DNA from: Ailurus styani
Taxonomy: Eukaryota; Chordata; Mammalia; Carnivora; Ailuridae
Reading direction: 5' to 3'
Assembly (NCBI GenBank): GCA_002007465.1
Contig: LNAC01000279.1
Span: 1,194,885 to 1,258,884, forward strand
DNA: 64,000 nucleotides
This document shows, piece after piece, positions 1-49,282 of the stretch; the first letter of the stretch is position 1, and each line of letters starts with the position of its first letter. The notes under the pieces were generated by a model that had not been told where the DNA came from, searched no databases, and saw nothing but the letters and a program-made list of their open reading frames with translations. A program made the translations under genes and the position numbers.

Positions 1-578
1 GGGGGATGAGGGGGGCTGTTCACCTAATGCCAACCGCCTATTGGCAATGTCCTCTGAGCTGCCCTCTTATAAAAGAACAAGCTCCCTGTGTGCAGAAGCA
101 TCAAAACCCTGACCTTCCCACCGTCTGGGTTGGTCTGAGACATCCACACACTGCTTTCTGACCTTGTTCCTCAGCCCAGTGGTCCGCACAGACGTTCGAA
201 CTCACCGTGCATCCCCCGTGACCCTCCCTCCCCCGTAGCAACCCCAGGCAGCCCGGGACATCTGGACGTGGCGTCCTGCGCTGCGGTCATCTCAGAGGAC
301 AGCCCTGAGCAGGCTAGAGAAGGGGACCAGAGCAGCTCCCTCAGACCAGCCCGTGGTGTAGACACGTCCCAGGGCAGGGGGGTCAAGTTCGCTGGGGAAG
401 TGTGGAACGGCATTTTCTGGAGGACAAAGAAGGCGCGTCTTCTGGTTGGGAACAGTTGCCCCAACATTCCCCCGAGTCCTTCTCGGGGTCATTTTCCCAG
501 CATGCTTCTTCTCAAAGAGCAGGGCCCAGGCCTGTCGGATGCATGACCCAGACAAGGGGGCCTTGGCCCGGGACGTAC
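1..578. other. TRPM2 intron sequence at left edge
   Basis: I see no exon, repeat of known family or other element here. It is inferred to be intron 3' of coding exon 23. Confidence 0.6.
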
Positions 579-37013
<36,435 letters not shown>

Positions 37014-37097
37014 CCTGTGGGCCGCTCCCGCTCCAGCTTCCACAGTCCCCTGCCCCCCTCAGCACAGCCTTTCCCGCAGCTCATGAGGCTGAAGGTT
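37014..37097 (-). other. TRPM2: Probable TRPM2 5'UTR part of the first coding exon
   Basis: A pyrimidine-rich stretch ending in an AG at 37098-37099 is a plausible acceptor, with a second AG at 37089-37090. The leader holds an ATG (37082-37084) out of frame with TRPM2. It opens a 29-codon upstream ORF that runs past the ACG and stops at 36995, 51 bases before the codon-24 ATG. The acceptor choice is a guess. Confidence 0.4.
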
Positions 37098-37969
37098 CTG
37101 AAAGACACCATGGAGGGCTGCTGGACTAGGTCAGAGAGGGACATGAGGCAGGAGCCTGAGAGGACGAGGCACGTGTGTCCGTGCGCAGGTCTGCACACTT
37201 CCCCGCCGCCGCGCTCTGTCCCCCAGCCCGCACCCCGGGCCCGGATGCCCGCCTGGGACACAGAGGGCCCGAGAAGAAGCCCCATCCCCCCCCCTGCCAC
37301 TCCCGGCATTCGGAGATTGGGGGCGGGGGGAGCCCGGAGTGCAAGGGGGGTGGGGCAGAACGATTTCTAAGGAGGAGCCGCACCCTGCAGCCTCCTCTCT
37401 CGGGCTCGGCTCTCCTTCCTGCAGCGCCCCATGCTGCAGCTCCCGATGCCGCCCCCGGGTGCCCTTGTGGCCTGGGCGGGTGGCGCCTGCACCATGCCCC
37501 ATGTCCGCTGTTTCTAGAAGTACACAAGCCTGGGGGGCACGGCCTCCTCCACCCAGACTCTAAAAGATGGGGCCACCGGAGCCGCATGACCCAGGGAGCG
37601 GGGGCTGGCAGGTGGGGGCTGCAGTGGGCTGTGCCCTCAAAGCCATCAAGCTGGAGCCCCGGGCCAGGGCCCCCAAGGTTCCAATTTGGTCGGCCCCGTC
37701 ACCCCATCCTTCCTTCCACAGGCTCCCCTTCGGGATGGGAATGTCTGTCCTGTGCGCCGCCCTCGCATTCAGGACAGCCTCACAGCTGGAGTGGAGTGTG
37801 CTCAGCATGACCAGCCCGGGGGTCTCCCCGACCCCCGACTTAGAAGAGATTCAGATCGGACTTTGGACTCCGACTTGGGAGCAGACGCGGGAACGAGTTA
37901 AAACCCGGGCTGTTGGGATGGAGCGAATGTATTTCTCCTGCGAGAAGGACGTGACTTTTAGGGACCAGG

Positions 37970-38240
37970 AGGGAGTGGCTAGGGTCTGAAGGTGCTCCCC
38001 TGAAGTCCATAGGCTGAAGCCCCCCGGAAAGGTGATGGCCGTCGCCAGCGGGGCCTCTGGGAGGTGATCAGGGCAGGAGGGGGCACCCTCGTGACTGCGG
38101 TCAGTGCCCTTATGAAGGAGACTCCGGGGAGCCCTCTTGCCCCTTCCCCGCGGTGAGGACCCAGAAGGGGCCCCCACCGCCTGCACTGGCAACCCGGTCT
38201 CAGCTTCGGGCTCCAGGGCTGTGAGAATCGACTGCTATTT
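37970..38240 (+). mobile_element. MaLR (MLT1/MST-type) LTR remnant
   Basis: The segment shows AGTCCATAGGCTGAAGCCCC, GGGGCCTCTGGGAGGTGATC, AGTGCCCTTATGAAGGAGAC and a CTCCAGGGCTGTGAGAA end in the order of MaLR LTRs. It lies in the 5' intron of TRPM2. Confidence 0.6.
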
Positions 38241-39479
38241 CCAAGCTGCCGGGCCCTCGGGTTCAGCAGCCCGAGCCTGAGACACTGGCCCGACCCCCCT
38301 CTCCTCCCCTCCCCTCCTCCGCCCTCCCTCACCCCACAGTCCGGGCCCTGGAAGTCTGGAAACCCAGGGCTGACCATGACCTTACAGAGTCCCCCCTTCA
38401 ACCTTCTCAGAGGTTCTCCCCCAAATCCGACCCCAGTCCCTGTCTTCACATTTCCCCCGAAGCAGTTGTGGTCACCCTGGTTCGCAGCTCTGATTCTCCA
38501 CATGCAACGGCACAGGGGTGCTTTAAGAACCTTTTGAAAAGAAAGGACTTCCAGGAAGACAGGCGCGCGGACACAGAAACACATAGAAGGCGTCAGCACA
38601 CGGGCCTGTCCCCCAAAGTACACGTCTAGGGGCTCACTGTGAAACGCCTTCCACTTTGCTGCTGCATGTTTGGAAGTTTTTACTTAAAAGGTAGGAAAAA
38701 AACCCAAAGCACAATCAATGGACTCAAAAACCAGAACACAAAGGTATAAACAAATGATAAATATGTGAAATCAAGGTAGCTATATACCTGTTTCTGAAAT
38801 ACCAAAAAAAAAGAAAAGAAAAAGACATCTGTAGATGTCATTTGGCACAGGACCCCTGGCGGGAATGTGAGGCTGTCGCCACAGAGCAACTGGGCCTGGA
38901 CGGGCCGGACCGAGCGGGGCGGATGCCCAAAACTGAGCAGGGGCACTGAGTGATCCTCAGGAGGGGAGAGGTCGGAAGGGGCTGCCAGCCATGAGTCCAG
39001 GAGCACGGGGAGGGGGCCCCACGGCAGCTTCTGGGCCCGGGCGGCACCTCCTCCCCAGGCCCCCGCAATCCAGGGGGAAAGACGGGGCCCCCGGCTGTGT
39101 TGGGACTAGACCCAAGTCCAAACAGAGTGACGGGACCGAGGACTGAGCCTGGTACCAGCCCCCGGGGCCAGAACCGTGGGAACTCCCCAAGGCAGGCCCT
39201 CCTCCTACCCGCCGCCCAGCCCAGCTGCAAAGGCCCAAGCAACAGACTTCCTATGTGAGGCGACGGAGCGCGGGCTGGGGGGCCCCACTGCCCGCCCCTC
39301 TGCGTCTCCTTCTAAAGCCTGCGCCTGCTCCCTGCCGTTCCCGGGTCAGGCACCCTCTGAAATCCAGGCTGTGGAAACACTTTCAATACTATAAATAGTA
39401 AAACCCGGGAGGAGGGAGGAAGGTGTCAGCCGACAGCACTGGTCCCAGGGTCGTGCGGGTGCGGGTGGGGGTGGGGAAG

Positions 39480-40120
39480 CTGCGGTCAGCGCTCAAGTCC
39501 CAAACGGGCCAAGTTCCGGATCTGCCCAGGTCTGGGTAAGGCGCCCCCGACAGACCGGGCCCCGGCCTTGCCGCTCCGCGCCTGCAGCCCGCGTCCCTGC
39601 ACCCCGCGCTCCCACCTGCGCCCAGGCCCGCATCCCCGCCCCCGAGCTCGCCCTGGACCCTGCGCCCCCGCGGCGCCCCGGCTTGTGCCCCGCGCCGGCT
39701 CCCGCACTGGGCGAGCACCTAGGTCCCCGCAGCCGGAGGCGCGCGCACCCTAGCCTGCACTCCGCTCTGATTGTGCCTGCAGCCCTGCGCACGCCCGGAC
39801 TCCAGGACGCCCTCCTCCTCCCCACCCCGCCCGCGCCGGTCCTGCTACCTGTCTACCTGTCTCCGCGCCCGGGAGTAGTTCATCCCCGCGCGGGCGGGGC
39901 AGCCCGTACCTGCGCGGAGCGGGCGTGTCCCCGCGTCACTCGCGCCGCTGCGTAGGACTGCCAGCCGGCCCCGCGGGGCCGCCCGCATCTCGGGCTGAGC
40001 GTGCGCCCCGCGCGGTCCCCGCAGCCCGCAGCCGCGCTCTGCGTCACTGGCCCAGAGGCTCAGCCTGCGGAGTCCGCGCCACCGCGAGGGAGCCAAGGAC
40101 GCGCGCGGGCTCGGAGATGG
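39480..40120 (-). promoter_or_regulatory. TRPM2: Probable TRPM2 CpG-island promoter
   Basis: A CpG-dense block upstream of the first coding exon on the minus strand, with many CGCG and GCGGGGC motifs and no TATA box. Together with the donor at 39908-39909 it marks the most likely TRPM2 transcription start region. Start sites cannot be fixed from sequence. Confidence 0.6.
39910..40060 (-). other. TRPM2: Candidate non-coding exon 1 of TRPM2
   Basis: On the minus strand, CTCCGCGCAG is followed by GTACGGGC, an excellent donor (GT at 39908-39909), inside the CpG island. Human TRPM2 has a non-coding first exon. The 5' limit given is arbitrary. Confidence 0.45.
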
Positions 40121-42109
40121 TCTGCCTGCCGGCAGGTTCCACCTTCCCACGACCCCTAGGCCCGGCTCTCGGGCAGGTGCTGCCTCCCCAGGGCTGGTGG
40201 CCAGCTTCTCTGAAAGGCCGGGCTGAGCAGCACGTCTCCCCAAGCCCTGAGCGGGGCTGGGCTGGAGGGGGGATGGGGTGGGGGCTCAGGCGGTAGGTAG
40301 GCAGGACAGGGGACCCAAGCGGGCCTGGAGCCAGGGCGAGCCGCCTCCCCTCCAGGCCTCAGAACCTCGTCCACCAAGAGTCCCGCAGCCACCCTCACCC
40401 CAGTCTTGCCGGCAGGGCCCAGAGCCCTGGACCGTTCCCAGTAAGGCAGGACCCGAGGGAGCAGGAGGGGCCCCAAGGCTCTAACCACAGAGCAGCCGTG
40501 TGACAGGTGCTGGCCACAGGCCCCCACAGATGTCTAAACTGCACGCCGGCGGCCCTGGCCCTGCTCAGTCCTCCTGACTGGAGGAACGAACAACGAGGAA
40601 TTCTGACCCCCTTCCCCCCAAAAAAGCTGACTGCAGCTTTCCCAAAGGGCCAAACCACCCCCCACGGGGCTCTCACCTCAAAAAGGCCACTGTCCTCTCC
40701 TTCCCAGCCACCAGCCCACAGTGCCCCGCAGCCACTCCGGGGCCCTGGGCCTCACTGGCCAGGGGGCGGGGGACTGCCGCTGACCCCTGGCTGCCTGGCC
40801 ACCCCCCTCACTTCCTCCCCTGGCTGTGCTGACCTAGTATCCAGATGCCTGCCCACAACATCCTCCACGGGAAGGCCCCCAGCCTTTATCTGCCCCTGCC
40901 TCGCCACAGAGGGACCAGCCACAGTGCCGTGGGTCCACGGGTCCGCTGTCGCACTGTCCCACACTCTGGGGGTCTCTGTGCAGCCTGGGGAAGGTGTCAG
41001 GACCCATCAGAGCCCCTCGTATAAGGCAGTCCTTGATGGATTTCTCACGACGCTGCGATGGGCACAGACGTGGCTGGAGCCCTCTCCCAAAGCAGCTGGC
41101 ACCACGGGGATAGTGGGCAGCAGGGAGCGTGACCGCCGCTGACACCGACGTCCCACCTGCCGGGGGCCAGCCCACCTGTCACTGCCGCATCTGAGCCCGC
41201 CAGCTCGGGCATTCGCAGGAGTAAGCTCGCGGCCGCTGCTGCCACCCCGGAGGGGGTCCGAGGCCCCAGGAAGCCGGCCGAGGAAGCAGAGACCAGCAGA
41301 GTCCACAGCTGTGTCCGGACCCCGGGCGGCGCTCCTTCCCTGGGCTGCCTGCGGGCCTGAGCCGTCTGAGTGAGTAACACACGCGGTGCGTGTGCGCGTT
41401 AATATTTCATGCCCCAGGAACAGTCGCTGCGTGCTGGCGGGTGGCACGGCCAGCCAACCGCGCGCTTCCCAGTAGCCCAGGGCCCTGCGGGAACGTCGGC
41501 CCGGGGGGGGGAGGTCGTGCCCGCGACGGGCCGCTGACCCGACACCGTGCTTGCGCCGTGCCCCCCGTGGCTCCTTCCCCTCTAAAGAGAAACCACACAT
41601 TTCACAAGAAGGCCACGGCCCATCTGCCGGGACGCTGTTGCAAGAGCACTTACGAAACATGCTTCCCATAACAATAAAAAGGCCTTCGTCCATGAAGCAG
41701 GACCGCAGAGGGCACTGATGCTGACTGCACATCGTCTCAAGTTCAGGGAAGGGAAATGCGACGCAGAGGACTTTCTCCGACATGGACAACATGCCCGAGA
41801 TAAAGAGCTCTGGCAGCAAAGAGAAAACCACAATCCGTGCAGAAGGGAGCCTTCTGACCGCCTGGCATCGCGCTCGGGTCGTGAATGATGCAGAGGAGCA
41901 GAGCGGCTGCGCTGCGGGTCCCGGGGGGGCGGGGGGGTCCGCAGGCTGCAGAGACGGCACGGCCAGCATCTAGGGCAGGGGCTGCAAACCTCTCTCCGGC
42001 CACGTGGCAAATCTGCAGGACTCTCAGGCCCAGGGTCTCCTCTTAGCTGCCCAACGGGGCCCCTGCCGCCGGGAAGCAGCCGCTGGCCGCAGGGGAACGG
42101 ACGGTGTGG

Positions 42110-42152
42110 CTGGGTGCCAATAAAACTTTATTTACAAAAACAGGTGGTGGCC
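42110..42152. mobile_element. MER5-like hAT remnant
   Basis: CCAATAAAACTTTATTTACA followed by AAAACAGGTGGTGG matches the internal text of MER5A/B elements in reverse orientation. It is short and old. Confidence 0.5.
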
Positions 42153-45100
42153 CTTTGTGGGCCCCTGGTCTCCAGCAAGCGCCGAGAGAGGGGGGCTTCG
42201 TGCCGGGGACACCGCTGTTTTCCTTCCTCTCTTCCTGTCCGAGCCCAGCAGGCCGGCTGCCTTCCCGGACGCTCGTGGTAAAGGACTCGCCATGAGATGC
42301 AGAGGGGACGAGGGGGCGACACGGGGAGCGGGCGGCGAGCCTGTCCCTCAGGAGCACAGCCGCTGCCCGCCCTGGTCTCGGCAGGCCTGCCCGCGCGCTC
42401 CCCGGCACACGGGGATGGGGACACAGCTGAAGTGGCCCCAGGGCCCGCAGGACCGCTCAGGTCACCGCAGGAGATGACGCACGCTGGCCGCTCCTCCCGC
42501 TGCAGCCGTGTTCCGTGGTCTGTCGCGGGGATCTGACACACGCCTGCGGCCCGTCCTTCCCAACCTCTCCGGGTGCCGGCTGGGGCACCTGCTTGCGGGC
42601 ACCCCCCTTGCCGAGCTCCACACCGCGCTCCCCACACCCGTTTGCAGTCCCCCCAATGCGACGTGCCAGGGAACCTTCTCATGCCCACCCCCTGATGAGG
42701 GATCTGTGACTCAGGGAGACGGAGGACCATCCCCAGGACCCCGGCAGGGTCCAAAGGCACCTGCAGACCCAGCGTTCATCTCGGCTGGCCCAGCCCCAGG
42801 CATTTCCTGGAGCCTTACCGTGCCCGGAACCTGTTTAGGGGTGACGGCTCCAGGAGAACAGGAACCCAGGCCTCCACGGGCAGAACGGCATCGACAGCTT
42901 CAGGTTGCGTGTCACAAACATGGAGGAACTCAGCGGGGCAGGAGCTGGAGAATAAGGGGGTCAACCTCAGGGGAGAGCAGGTGCAAAGGCCCTGAGGTGA
43001 ACTCAAGTCTGTGTGCTTAGCGAACAATAGGAGGGCCACCGAGACCGGCAGAGTGTGCCAGGGGAGTGTGGCAAGAGATGAGGGAGGCAAAGGCAGGGGC
43101 CAGACCATGAAGGGCCTTCTGGCAGGGAAGCAGGTCCCTTGGGCTGACGCAGTGTTGTTTGGGACCCTGTGCTGGTGGGTCAGACCACCAGGGAACCTCA
43201 GACCGCGGCGCTGGCTGAGGGCCCATAGGCAGGAAGGGCAAGCCCAGGCCCAGAACATGTCCGTTCTGTGGGAAGGCACTGCTGTCCTGGTCCTTGCTGG
43301 CCTCTGTCTGGGCCTCCCTGGCCTCGCCCCTTGCGATCCACCTGCAGCCGGAGCTGCTCGGGACCGACGCCGATGGATGCCAACTGGCCGGGAATTTCCC
43401 TCCCGAGCTGTCCAGCGCCTTGTCCGTGCTGGGTGCCCCTGGTGGGCCTTAACGGGGGGCGTGAGGATTTCCACCTCGCTGTTTCCAGGTCCCCTTGTCT
43501 CTGGGTTCCCGGTCTTCCTCCCCTCGGGCCCCAGCAGCACGTCAGACCATTCCAGCCCTGACGGCACGCGTGCTCCAGTGTCAGCATTCTAATGCCAACC
43601 TTCCCCACAGAGCAGAGAGGCAGGGGCTCCGTGGCGGGGGTGGGGGTGGGTCTGGTCCCCCTCGGGCCTCATGCACCCCCGGGCACGATGGGGCTGGCCA
43701 CCTGGTCCCGTGGTGTCCACCAGGGCTTCCAAAGCGTGGCTAGCTCCCACTCGGGTGGCCCAGCCTGCTCCGGAACAGTGGGGTCTGCATGGTGACTTCC
43801 CTGTTGAGGCTTATTCCCCCTTCTCCCCCCAGACGTCCAGCACCGTGGGGTTGGACGCAGCAGACTGCCTGCACCCCAGAGCCCCCCGAATCAAGTGAGG
43901 GGCCAGGCCTTTATGCTCCATGTCAGTCTGTCACAGGATGGGGGCGGCCCCTGGAAGGCCACCCCAAGGAGCCTGCACCCGAGGGCTGTGGCCCCAGAAG
44001 CCGGGGAGAAGCCCTTTCCCACGGGAACGTCTGGCGCACTGGTTCAGGGCACCCCTAGCTTAGGAGCCCAGTGGCCATGCGGAGCTGAGGGCAGTGCCCG
44101 GCGGGGGGCAGCGGCTCCAAGGTGGCCCCCACCGGTCCTGCCATGCTGTCCCTTGTGCACGCAGGATGGCGGGTGGCCTCCAAGTTGACGGGCTGCAGCG
44201 CCCCAGCTCCTGTCCCTGCACTTGCATTGAATCTCTCCCCCTCCCTCATCACTTCCTCCCCGGAAGCCCCACCATAACGCATCCTGCCCACAGCCTCGTG
44301 AACAAGCTGGGAAGACCCCACTCGGGTCACCGGAGACGGCAGCCCCGGCCCACGGCTTGACCCCTGCAGCGGCTCCCAGATCCCTGCCCCTCGGGCCCGG
44401 AGACAGTCCCGTGTGCTGCTGTGAGCTGTACACTCGGGCTGTTTGTTACACAGCCCCGGATGACCGGTACAGGTGGAGATCTGCTGGGGGGGCCCGGGGG
44501 AGGGCGGACGCAGGGAGGGGGAAGCTGGGGTAGGTCCGGGTCATCGGCCAGGCCCTGCATGGTCAGAACCCATGGCCGTGGGCCCAGTGAGCAGTCCCCC
44601 TCCCGGCACACCAAGGAGAGCACAGACGGCAGCTCGTTGCCCTCGATGGTACTCCTAGTGGTGAGACACGGCCATCCCATGCCTGCGGGGACTCCCCGGG
44701 GCAGGGAGCACGGGACAGCCCCCTCCGGGAGCCGGGGCCAGCAGCTCCAGGCCGGGCCGCGTCCTCTGCTCTCCAGGAGCAGGGCCCACGGGGAGCTCTG
44801 AGGCCGGTGGCCCTCCAGCTGTGCCCCTGAGCCCCACCTGCCTCGGGACCCCCCCAGCAGCGACAGGCCGGGACCCACAGGCTGCAGAGGCCCGGTTCCT
44901 GGGAGAGCTGAGAGCCATCTCGAGGCAGAGTGGCTGAAAACACAGAGGGCGCACATCCCCAAAGAGGAACCTGGCAGGAGGAGGGCAGGCCGGCCGAGGG
45001 ACTGTCCTCCCTGGGGTCCCCTTGTGAGCGAGTGACAGTTTCTGCTGCCCTCGGAGAAGCAGAGCTCAGGCCTGGAGGATGTTCCTGTCTGCCTCGCTGT

Positions 45101-47051
45101 CCAGCCCCAGCGCCCCACACTTTCCCCAGCACCTCAGTCCCTACCTGCTGCGGGGCAGGCGCTGGGATGAGGGCTGAGCCCGGCGGGGGTGGGGGGGTGC
45201 AGGTCCCTGCTGCAGGAGCACCTTCCCCAAACCTGCACAGGGGCCCAGGACCAGGCGGAGTGATGACCGCCACACTTCCCAGCCCCGGAGGCCCCTCCCC
45301 TCCCCCTCCAGCCCCAGGGCTTCAAGGAGCCTGAGGAGAGGCCATCGGTGTCCGTCGGCACCAGAAAGGCAGGCTGTGGGCGTTCGGGGGGAGCCACGCG
45401 GGTCTGGCACACGGTACTGGTGGAAATGAAGTCCAGGACTCAGCGTGGCCACAACCAGAGGGAAGGAGACTGTCCTCTTGTAGCCGAGGCCATGACAACC
45501 CCAGGGCACTGGCCCGTGGCCGCCCTGTGAGCAGAGCCCCAGGCAGACCGCTGAGAGAGGGGAGTTTCCGGGATTAAGGAAGTGTGCGCAGGGACACGAG
45601 GAAAGGACGTGGTGGCCAGCCAAAGGCAAGGGACCTCCCAGCTGCCACCCTTCCCACAGCAACCCCCAGCCTGAAGCCACGGGTTCTCTTTTTTCTCAGA
45701 TGTTCCTCTGGGTCACCTCCCCTCCCCCCTTCCTTCCTCCTTCCCTCCCATCATCCACCTCGGGCATGTGGCTCCGGCCAGCAGTCCTGGCCTTGCCGAG
45801 CTGACCACAGGGCCGAATTCACAGTGGCCTAGGGCACTGCCAGGCCAATCCCAAACACGCACCCGAGTTACTGGGAAAAAGCTTTCTTCCTGCTGGACTC
45901 AAGCAGACAGTAGACAGCATCCCATGTGGGCAACTGAAGGCTGGGAGGGTGAGTAGACGCTCACCCAGTAACGAAGACCGAGGCCCTGGATCCAGCCACG
46001 CCTGAAGCCACTTCCTTTGGCTTCTTGGTCACATGAACCAATGTTTCACTTTTGGTTTAAGCACATTTGCGCTGCATTTCTGCCTGTGTCAGGGTTCATT
46101 CCAGGAAGCAAAAGCCCTAGGAGCATTGTGAAAGATGAAACGTGTTACAACTTTACACAAGTGTGGAAGGGAGCTAGGGAGAAACTAGAGAAATGCATGG
46201 CGGGGTGGCAACAAGCAGCCCTCCCCAGGCACGGAGGCAGGTGCTGAGGAGGGAGTTTGCAGGGGAGCGGGGGAGCCGGGCAGGCCCAGCTCTGCAAGCA
46301 GGACCACAAGGGGGGTGGAGGGAGAGGTCCGGGGGAGGCAGTGACCCCTTCAGAGCTCTGCCACCGTGCGTGTAAATAAGGGATGCTGGTGGCTGGGAGG
46401 GCCGCTGTCGGGAAGAAGGGGACACACTGGGGAGAAGGCCCCCGTCCCCCCACCCCCACCCTTCTGCATCCACCTGCTTCTGCCCAGGATGGCTTTCACC
46501 TCTCCTTCTCCACCTTCCAAAGCTCCTCCACCATTCCAAAGAGAATGTGCTGGAGCCAAGTCCCGCCTAGAGCTACCCAGGCGGGGAATTCTGGGAATGC
46601 CGGCAACGCGTCCCAAAGCACCACACTTAACTTACCGAGTTAAGCCTCTTTACAAGTGTCACCTGAGTCACTAGGACCTTCCACTGGTTTGCACCCCGGC
46701 CACGCTCTTGAATAGCCAGACGGAAGTGGCAGGGGCTGCAGAGGCTCCCAGAGGCTAGAGAGCCGTAAGCACAGCTGTCCCCCTTTCCCTGCGTGTGGGG
46801 GCCCGACAGCGGCTGCTCCTCCCCTTCGTCTTGGCCCGGCCGAGAGGCTGCATGGACTCAGGGACCAGTGGTTCCTGTCCCCCAGGGACAGGTGCGGGGA
46901 AACCCACACACCCTGAAGCCAAGGCCCTTGAGCCACTCCGGGCAGACCCACAGGGTGTTTCCTCACCTCTTCCCCAACACCTACAGAAAGCCCTCCGGGT
47001 GCGGCCCTGTCCTGAGAGCTGGGGTCTGTCCCACAGCCCTACCTGGCAGGG

Positions 47052-47052
<1 letters not shown>

Positions 47053-47083
<31 letters not shown>
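47053..47083. repeat. (CA)n microsatellite
   Basis: About 15 uninterrupted CA dinucleotides. Confidence 0.97.
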
Positions 47084-47084
<1 letters not shown>

Positions 47085-48274
47085 CGGACTGGGCCCTTTG
47101 CCTGGACCAGACCGGTCCAAGTAGGCAGGGGAGGGGCCATCTCAGCCTGGTGGGGGCCAGCAGGGCCCGCCGCTCCCGAGCCCCCTTCCCGTCAGCCCCT
47201 GGCCCATAGCCACAACCTACGACGCCCTGTCACGAGCCGGCTCAGTCTTCCCCAGAACCAGTTTCTGCGGATGCTTGCTCCTGTCTGCTGGCGACACCAT
47301 CATCCACAGCTCGGGCAAACTCTCTGGATGCTTCTAACCACCCTAGGCATGGCCTGCTCGTCACAGCTCTTGGTGGCCCCTGCTTTGTCCCTGTCCCCTG
47401 ATGTGGCTCCCAAGATGGCACAGCCAGAAACTCTCTGCAAGATCCCGTAGCCTGGGCCTCCTGAAAGCTTCCTGCTACTCTCAGTGAGCTGAGCTCACGT
47501 CTTCCTTTCTCTTAGGTCCAGCCTCGTCAGTTAGATCATTCTCTGCCTGCCTGAAGGCCAAGAACTCAGAATGCACTGCTCCGAAAGCCCCTAGGCTCCC
47601 AAATCTTACACGGATTCCACCATGGGCACCCCGAGCACCCCGCCGCATTCCCCAGCCTCCTGGCCACCCTATTCCTGAACGGTTTCTTCCGTGGCACAGA
47701 CCCACAATGCCCCTGCAGGCCGCTACCCAAACCTTGGCTCTCTGTGACTGCAGGATTCCCACGAGAGGTGTTCTGTGCTCCCCCGAGGCCTGGGCTGGTC
47801 CCCAGGGGTTGCTACTAAAGCCCGCGTCTGTTTGAGAGCTCTGACTGGCGCTGTTTATGAGTCTTCTTTCTCCTCAAAACACCAAAGTTCTCTGTTGCCT
47901 GAGGAGACTCACACACCGTCTTGGGGGCCCCCTCACCCATGCATCGGTGGGAGAGCTCAGGGCAAGATGCTGACTGATAAAACCATTCGTGGCACGCCGT
48001 GGCCCGGCAAAACCCAGCACAAGGACACAACCCAAAGCAGCAGCAATTGTCAAACTACTGTGGGAAGGCTTTCCTCTTTGTGGCATTCCCCGTGTTGTCT
48101 TCGTAATACAAGTGGCAGGCCGAGCGGGACAGAGATCCTGCGGTAAGATTCTGCCCCCTCCCCGAATCTCTCGTCATGCCACAGGGCCCTTGTCCGGGCT
48201 GGTCGTCCCTCAGTCTCAGGGGCCCTGGGAGAAGCAAACTGTGTCTCAGCTCTGATCAAGAAAACATTATTCTG

Positions 48275-48460
48275 GGGCGCCTGGGTGGCTCAGTGGGTTA
48301 AAGCCTCTGCTTTCGGCTCAGGTCATGATCTCAGGGTCCTGGGATCGAGGCCCGCATCAGGCTCTCTGCTCAGCAGGGAGCCCGCTTCCCCCTCTCTCTT
48401 TGCCTGCCTCTCTGTCTACTTGTGATCTCTCTCTCTGTCAAATAAAATCTTTAAAAAAAG
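48275..48460 (+). mobile_element. CAN-SINE (tRNA-Lys type), full length with target-site duplication
   Basis: It begins GGGCGCCTGGGTGGCTCAGT, has the mustelid-like body (GGGTTAAAGCCTCTGC) and ends in an A-rich tail after AATAAAATCTTT. A perfect 17-bp duplication AAGAAAACATTATTCTG flanks it at 48258-48274 and 48461-48477. It sits just upstream of the CFAP410 CpG island and is the least diverged SINE here. Confidence 0.95.
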
Positions 48461-49227
48461 AAGAAAACATTATTCTGACACTTCTTAACACAGTAAGGAA
48501 GACTTGATTCAAGACGACTGCAACAGGGGAGAGAGGTGGGCCCCGACCGCGAAGACGAAGAGGCCCAGGGGGTTTACAGCCGCGGAGCGGAGTCAGGGGC
48601 CAGGGGATGGAAAAGCACCGAGACGTGGCCGCCGGGGGTCGAGCTGAGGGCCGGCCGAGAGGACCAGACCCTAGTGGAGGTCGAAGAACTTAGCTCTGGG
48701 GGAGCAGACCCCGGGGTGGGGGCGACCCCGCAGGCTTTGCTGGGGCCAAGCGGCAGGACAGGGGCCTGGTGGGGAACAGGTGTCGGCGGAGGATGACCCG
48801 AGCGGGGCCTGTCCGGTCCACCCGCTCCGAGATCGCGGACGCCGGTCGGTGCAGCCGGCAGCCCGCGTGACCTCGGCTCTCTCAGCGGCTCGGAACTTGA
48901 AGCAGCTCGGGGAGGACGGGACCCACGCCGCCCCGGACCGTCCGCCTTATTCCAGCGTGTGAACCGCCGTGACTCGGGGAGCTCGAGACACCGTCGCCTC
49001 TCTCCTCCAGGCCGGGGGTCGCGGCTGGGGGCTCTAAGGCCGGGGCCGGGGTCCTCAGGGGGTCGGGGCCGGACGGCTTGGGGGCTCGAGGGATCGGAGG
49101 CCCGGGGCGGGGGCCTCGAGGACTCGGGGGCTCGGTCAGGAAGAAGGTCCTCCTGCGGTCGCAGCAGAATCGCGTCACAGGCCGACGTCCCCAGCCGCTC
49201 CGGCGCGGGCTTGGGCGCACGGCCCGA

Positions 49228-49257
49228 GGGGCGGGGCGGGGCGGGGCGGGGCGGGGC
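49228..49257 (+). repeat. (GGGGC)6 pentanucleotide repeat / Sp1 box array
   Basis: About six perfect GGGGC units just upstream of the gap in the CFAP410 CpG island. Overlapping GC boxes; G-quadruplex formation is plausible. Confidence 0.95.
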
Positions 49258-49282
49258 CAACGAGCCGAGCGCAGGCTTGGGT

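Larger units (their letters stand above)
40120..48257. other. Intergenic region between TRPM2 and CFAP410
   Basis: No conserved coding exon was recognised. It contains a short MER5-like piece near 42110-42150 and a CA repeat at 47053-47083. Long open frames here (for example minus 41007-41969) show no recognisable protein family. Confidence 0.6.

Noticed and set aside
1..578. Search for the next TRPM2 exon or NUDT9-H sequence at the left edge
   Set aside because: No segment resembling the expected residues after SLEEQ or the Nudix-like domain was found on the minus strand.
41007..41969. 320-codon minus-strand open frame between the two genes
   Set aside because: No recognisable domain, a Pro/Arg/Ser-rich composition typical of GC-rich DNA, and no promoter or splice support. 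Long frames by chance are expected at this GC content.
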